Shown here piece by piece: positions 61,494 to 64,000 of a stretch of DNA of 64,000 nt. The stretch is taken from NCBI RefSeq assembly GCF_900156065.1, contig NZ_FTNF01000014.1, forward strand, positions 1 through 64,000. The letters run 5' to 3'. The notes under the pieces are model-generated. The model was not told the DNA's origin. It made no database searches and worked only from the letters and a program-made list of their open reading frames with translations. A program made the position numbers and the translations under genes. Source of the stretch: Micromonospora avicenniae (GTDB lineage: Bacteria; Actinomycetota; Actinomycetes; Mycobacteriales; Micromonosporaceae). How positions within the stretch are numbered: the first letter of the stretch is position 1; each line of letters starts with the position of its first letter.

Positions 61494-62270
61494 ATGCGTA
61501 AGCGGTGGTTCAGCCTGGTGGCGGCCGGCCTGCTCGTCGTGGGAACTCTGGTGCCGGCGACGCCGGCAATGGCCGCACCGACCTTCAAGGTGCCCTTCCC
61601 CTGCGGCCAGGTCTGGTCCGGCCAGACGCGGACCAACCACAGCCCGGCGAACGCGGTCGACTTCAACCGCACCGACGATTCGGGCGATCCGGTGGTCGCC
61701 AGCGCGCCGGGCACCGTCGACCGGGTGACCGACCTCGGCGGCACGAGCTACGGCAAGTACGTCCGGATCAGCCACGCCGGCGGCTACCACACCTACTACG
61801 CGCACCTGAGCGGTTTCAACGTCTCCGTCGGCCAGGCGGTGGGCTACGGAAAGGTGATCGGCTGGGTCGGCAGCACCGGCGGCTCGACCGGCCCGCACCT
61901 GCACTACGAGCAGCGCCTCAACGGCGGCGACATCCAGGTCCGGTTCAACGGCACGCTCGCCCTCTACTGGGGGACGAAGAACTACACCAGTGACAACGGG
62001 TGCTCGTCCGGCGGCACCGCCACCGGCACGGTCAACACCAGCGGCACCCCGCTCACCGTTCGCTCCGGGCCCGGCACCGGCTACGCCTCGGTCGGCACGG
62101 TCGCGGACGGTGCCCAGGTGACCATCCACTGCCAGACCACGGGCACCACGGTCACCGGCACCTACGGCACCAGCTCGATCTGGGACCGGATCGGCTCCGG
62201 ACGGTTCATCTCCGACGCGTACGTGTACACCGGGTACGACGGGTTCATCCCGGGCGTGCCACGGTGCTGA
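61494..62270 (+). CDS. Secreted M23 peptidase with SH3-like domain
   Basis: This 258-residue secreted protein has a signal peptide (about 1-27), a LytM/M23 zinc metallopeptidase domain (about 30-155) and a C-terminal SH3b-like domain (about 170-258). Zinc-site elements are NHSPANAVDFNRT (His and Asp), HTYYAHLSGF and GPHLHYEQRL (His x His). Such enzymes cut peptide cross-links in peptidoglycan or the peptide of other bacteria. ATG at 61494 is preceded by a strong AGGAGGAG. A terminator shared with the tspO gene follows. Divergent regulation from the neighbouring operon is likely. Confidence 0.9.
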   Translation: MRKRWFSLVAAGLLVVGTLVPATPAMAAPTFKVPFPCGQVWSGQTRTNHSPANAVDFNRTDDSGDPVVASAPGTVDRVTDLGGTSYGKYVRISHAGGYHTYYAHLSGFNVSVGQAVGYGKVIGWVGSTGGSTGPHLHYEQRLNGGDIQVRFNGTLALYWGTKNYTSDNGCSSGGTATGTVNTSGTPLTVRSGPGTGYASVGTVADGAQVTIHCQTTGTTVTGTYGTSSIWDRIGSGRFISDAYVYTGYDGFIPGVPRC

Positions 62271-62279
62271 CCTGACCGG

Positions 62280-62307
62280 TGGGCCCGGCCGGACCCGGCC
62301 GGGCCCA
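62280..62307. terminator. 11-bp bidirectional terminator
   Basis: TGGGCCCGGCC (62280-62290), loop GGACCC, complement at 62297-62307, between the converging M23 (62270) and TspO (62379) stops. Confidence 0.8.
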
Positions 62308-62378
62308 ACCGGCGCGGACCAGCGCCGGCAGCCGTACGACCAGCGGTGCCGAGACCCGGGGGCGACGCCCGGCGTCGG

Positions 62379-62870
62379 TCAGGGGTTGAGCCGCCAGATG
62401 GCGAAGTTGAGGGCCGCCGCGAAGGTGACCCAGGCCAGGTAGGGCAGCATGAGCGACGCCGCCGTGCGGGACACGCGAGCGAACAGCAGGACGGTGAGCG
62501 CGATCGCCAGCCACAGCACGACGATCTCGGCGAAGGCCGCCCCGTAACGGCGGGCGCCGAAGAAGAGCGGCGTCCAGGCCGCGTTGAGCACGAGCTGGGC
62601 GACCCACGCCCAGACGGCGGCACCGAACCCGACGCGCCGCCAGACCAACCAGCCGGCCAGCGCGATCAGCACGTAGAGCAGGGTCCACACCGGGCCGAAG
62701 AGCCACCCGGGCGGGGCCCACGACGGACGATCCAGCGCCGCGTACTCGGCGGAGGTGCCCCGTACACCGACCACGCCGACGGTGGCGGCCAGCGCGACCG
62801 CCGCGCCGAAGCCGAGCAGCGCCCATTTCGCTCGGGCCCCGATGCGCCGTGCCAGACGTGATGTGTTCAT
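62379..62870 (-). CDS. TspO/MBR family protein
   Basis: This 163-residue protein belongs to the tryptophan-rich sensory/translocator (TspO) family, five-helix membrane proteins that bind tetrapyrroles and take part in stress responses. The five segments are visible, with SWAPPGWLFGPVWTLLYVLIALAGWLVW, WVAQLVLNAAWTPLFFGARRYG and MLPYLAWVTFAAALNFAIWRLNP as the hallmark stretches (WAPP, NxxW and the end). ATG at 62870 follows GAGGGG; two codons further up another ATG is too close to it. It converges with the M23 gene. Confidence 0.92.
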   Translation of the reverse strand: MNTSRLARRIGARAKWALLGFGAAVALAATVGVVGVRGTSAEYAALDRPSWAPPGWLFGPVWTLLYVLIALAGWLVWRRVGFGAAVWAWVAQLVLNAAWTPLFFGARRYGAAFAEIVVLWLAIALTVLLFARVSRTAASLMLPYLAWVTFAAALNFAIWRLNP

Positions 62871-63015
62871 GCTCATCCCCTCGGTGATAGGCCGCCGGTG
62901 GGCGGGCCCGGATGTTACGGCGCCGGGGTCGCCGGGACCGGTGCTCCTGTCGGGAGGACGGAGTGGCCGGCCACGACGACCCCGGCGGGTCCAGTGGCGA
63001 GGGGGTGTGGCGGCG

Positions 63016-63159
63016 TCAATTGAAGATGCTGACGCCTCCCGGGCCCACGAGCAGTCCGACGATGATGAGGACGATGCCCCACAGGATCTGCCGGCGGAAC
63101 AGCGCCAGGATGCCGGCGACGACCAGTACGACCGCGAGAATCCAAAGAATCAGCTCCAT
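63016..63159 (-). CDS. GPGG-motif small membrane protein
   Basis: This 47-residue protein has two hydrophobic stretches (LILWILAVVLVVAGILALF and LWGIVLIIVGLLVGPGG) with an Arg-rich turn between them and ends GPGGVSIFN. The GPGG motif and length match a small actinobacterial family of that name with no known function. It lies five bases from the end of the metallophosphoesterase gene on the same strand and probably shares its operon. The ATG at 63159 has no Shine-Dalgarno sequence. Confidence 0.75.
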   Translation of the reverse strand: MELILWILAVVLVVAGILALFRRQILWGIVLIIVGLLVGPGGVSIFN

Positions 63160-63164
63160 GTCGA

Positions 63165-63926
63165 TCAAGTACCCGACGCGCTCAAACGCGAAACCTCTCC
63201 TTGATCAAGGTGATCGCCCAGGTGAAAGACGCTGTACGCCTGCTTGATCACCGGGTGCGCGACGTTGCGGACACGTACCCCGCCCGGGGTGGTGCCCCGC
63301 GAACTGCCCCTGTGCGCGTGCCCGTGCACGGCGAGCGCGGTCGGCGCGGAGTCGATCGCCTGGCCGAGCTGGTACGCGCCGAGGAACGGGTAGATCTCCA
63401 GCGGCTCGCCGGCGAGCGTGTCCGGCACCGGTGCGTAGTGGGTGAGCGCCACCAGCAGGTCGCAGTCCAGGCTGAGCAGCGCCTCGGCCAGCCGGTCCGC
63501 GCTCTCGGTGGTGGTGTGGACGAACGCCTTCATCTCCGGCTCGCCGAAATCGCTGGCGCAGCGCCCGGCGAAGCCGCCCCCGAAGCCCTTCACCCCCGCG
63601 ACGCCGAGTCGGCCACCGGTGCACTCCAGCACCACGCCGTTGCCCTCCAGCACGGTGATGCCCACGTCCTCCAGCACCTTGACCACCTGGGGCACCTGGT
63701 TGCACTGATGGTCGTGGTTGCCCAGCACGGTGATCACCGGCACGTCCAGCCCGCCGAACTCCTGCGCCACGCAGCGCGCCTCCGCCTCGGTCCCGTGCCG
63801 GGTCAGGTCACCGGCGAGCAGGAGCACGTCCGCGCAGTCGGACAGTTCCTCCAGGGCCGGCCGGAAGCGGCCCACCACGTCCTCGTCGAGGTGCACGTCG
63901 CCGACGGCAGCGATCCTTATCACCAT
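63165..63926 (-). CDS. Metallophosphoesterase
   Basis: This 253-residue calcineurin-like metallophosphoesterase has all five family motifs: VGDVHLDE, AGDLTRHG, LGNHDHQ, ALTHYAPV and VHGHAHRG. These bind two metals and hydrolyse phosphate ester bonds of an unknown substrate. ATG at 63926 with GAGGAGG seven bases before it, in the end region of the previous gene (10 bases from that stop), so it is the second gene of an operon. The small GPGG gene follows. Confidence 0.9.
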   Translation of the reverse strand: MVIRIAAVGDVHLDEDVVGRFRPALEELSDCADVLLLAGDLTRHGTEAEARCVAQEFGGLDVPVITVLGNHDHQCNQVPQVVKVLEDVGITVLEGNGVVLECTGGRLGVAGVKGFGGGFAGRCASDFGEPEMKAFVHTTTESADRLAEALLSLDCDLLVALTHYAPVPDTLAGEPLEIYPFLGAYQLGQAIDSAPTALAVHGHAHRGSSRGTTPGGVRVRNVAHPVIKQAYSVFHLGDHLDQGEVSRLSASGT

Positions 63927-63935
63927 GGAACCTCC

Positions 63936-64000
63936 TCAGGGCAGTTGCTCGATCTGCGTCGGCGCCTCGGTGCGGACCACCCCGATCTCACTGGTGACCG
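63936..64000 (-). CDS. C-terminal end of an unrecognised gene (partial)
   Basis: Only the last 20 residues are in the window (VTSEIGVVRTEAPTQIEQLP), ending at the TGA at 63938-63936. The metallophosphoesterase starts 10 bases later, so the two form an operon. Too little is present to name the product. Confidence 0.6.
   Translation of the reverse strand, partial: VTSEIGVVRTEAPTQIEQLP

Noticed and set aside
1-64000. CRISPR arrays, insertion sequences, prophage genes, rRNA and tRNA
   Set aside because: Looked for repeat-spacer structure, transposase motifs and tRNA folds; none seen by eye. A tRNAscan or Infernal run would settle small RNAs.

Overview
The window is very GC-rich DNA, with GTG/ATG starts, long genes in both directions and almost no mobile DNA. 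Gene content (mismatch endonuclease NucS, a Scy/FilP-type coiled-coil pair, an NAD-glutamate dehydrogenase of the 180-kDa class, a conservon, crotonyl-CoA carboxylase/reductase) points to a filamentous actinomycete, most likely Micromonospora or a close relative. It looks like chromosomal core and near-core sequence; I see no rRNA, tRNA, CRISPR array, insertion sequence or phage gene.

Layout. 1-5.3 kb: the end of a cell-wall hydrolase-like gene, a degenerate minisatellite, a DUF4126 membrane protein, nucS, a succinate-semialdehyde dehydrogenase, an FHA protein and an alpha/beta hydrolase. 5.4-21.1 kb: an acyl-CoA block containing a tandem 3-hydroxyacyl-CoA dehydrogenase, crotonyl-CoA carboxylase/reductase (ccrA), methylmalonyl/ethylmalonyl-CoA epimerase, acetyl-CoA acetyltransferase, the mutase chaperone meaB and an isobutyryl-CoA mutase large subunit (icmA), interrupted by two polar-growth coiled-coil proteins and an AI-2E family permease. 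21.2-30.9 kb: thioredoxin-like co-chaperone, ureohydrolase, lipoprotein penicillin-binding protein, NAD-glutamate dehydrogenase. 30.9-37.4 kb: a surface protein with its own class F-like sortase, small hypotheticals, a sodium:solute symporter with a small membrane partner, and two paralogous proteins of unknown role. 37.8-41.6 kb: a complete conservon (cvnA-D). 41.7-48.1 kb: a lactonase, a solute-binding/VWA protein, an exopolysaccharide-initiating sugar transferase, a SpoIIE-type phosphatase divergent from a MarR regulator. 48.2-52.1 kb: xylose catabolism (ROK regulator, xylA, xylB). 52.3-54.9 kb: AAA ATPase and MFS transporter. 54.9-61.2 kb: an alpha-glucoside ABC import and hydrolysis operon with a LacI regulator and its operator. 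61.5-64 kb: M23 peptidase, TspO-like protein, a 47-residue GPGG-motif membrane protein, a metallophosphoesterase and the end of another gene.

The most interesting signal is a repeated palindromic operator (consensus about CCTTARCGRYYGTTCRNNC) in front of the 3-hydroxyacyl-CoA dehydrogenase, between the divergent epimerase and thiolase genes, in front of icmA and, in weaker form, in front of ccrA. It ties the C4-acyl-CoA genes into one regulon although no regulator lies in the window. A second signal is a surface protein whose single Ig-like domain appears split by about 230 residues of charged repeats and which ends in LAAGG instead of LPXTG. A third is the frequency of leaderless starts: at least nine genes have a -10-like hexamer at exactly -12 to -7 from the start codon.
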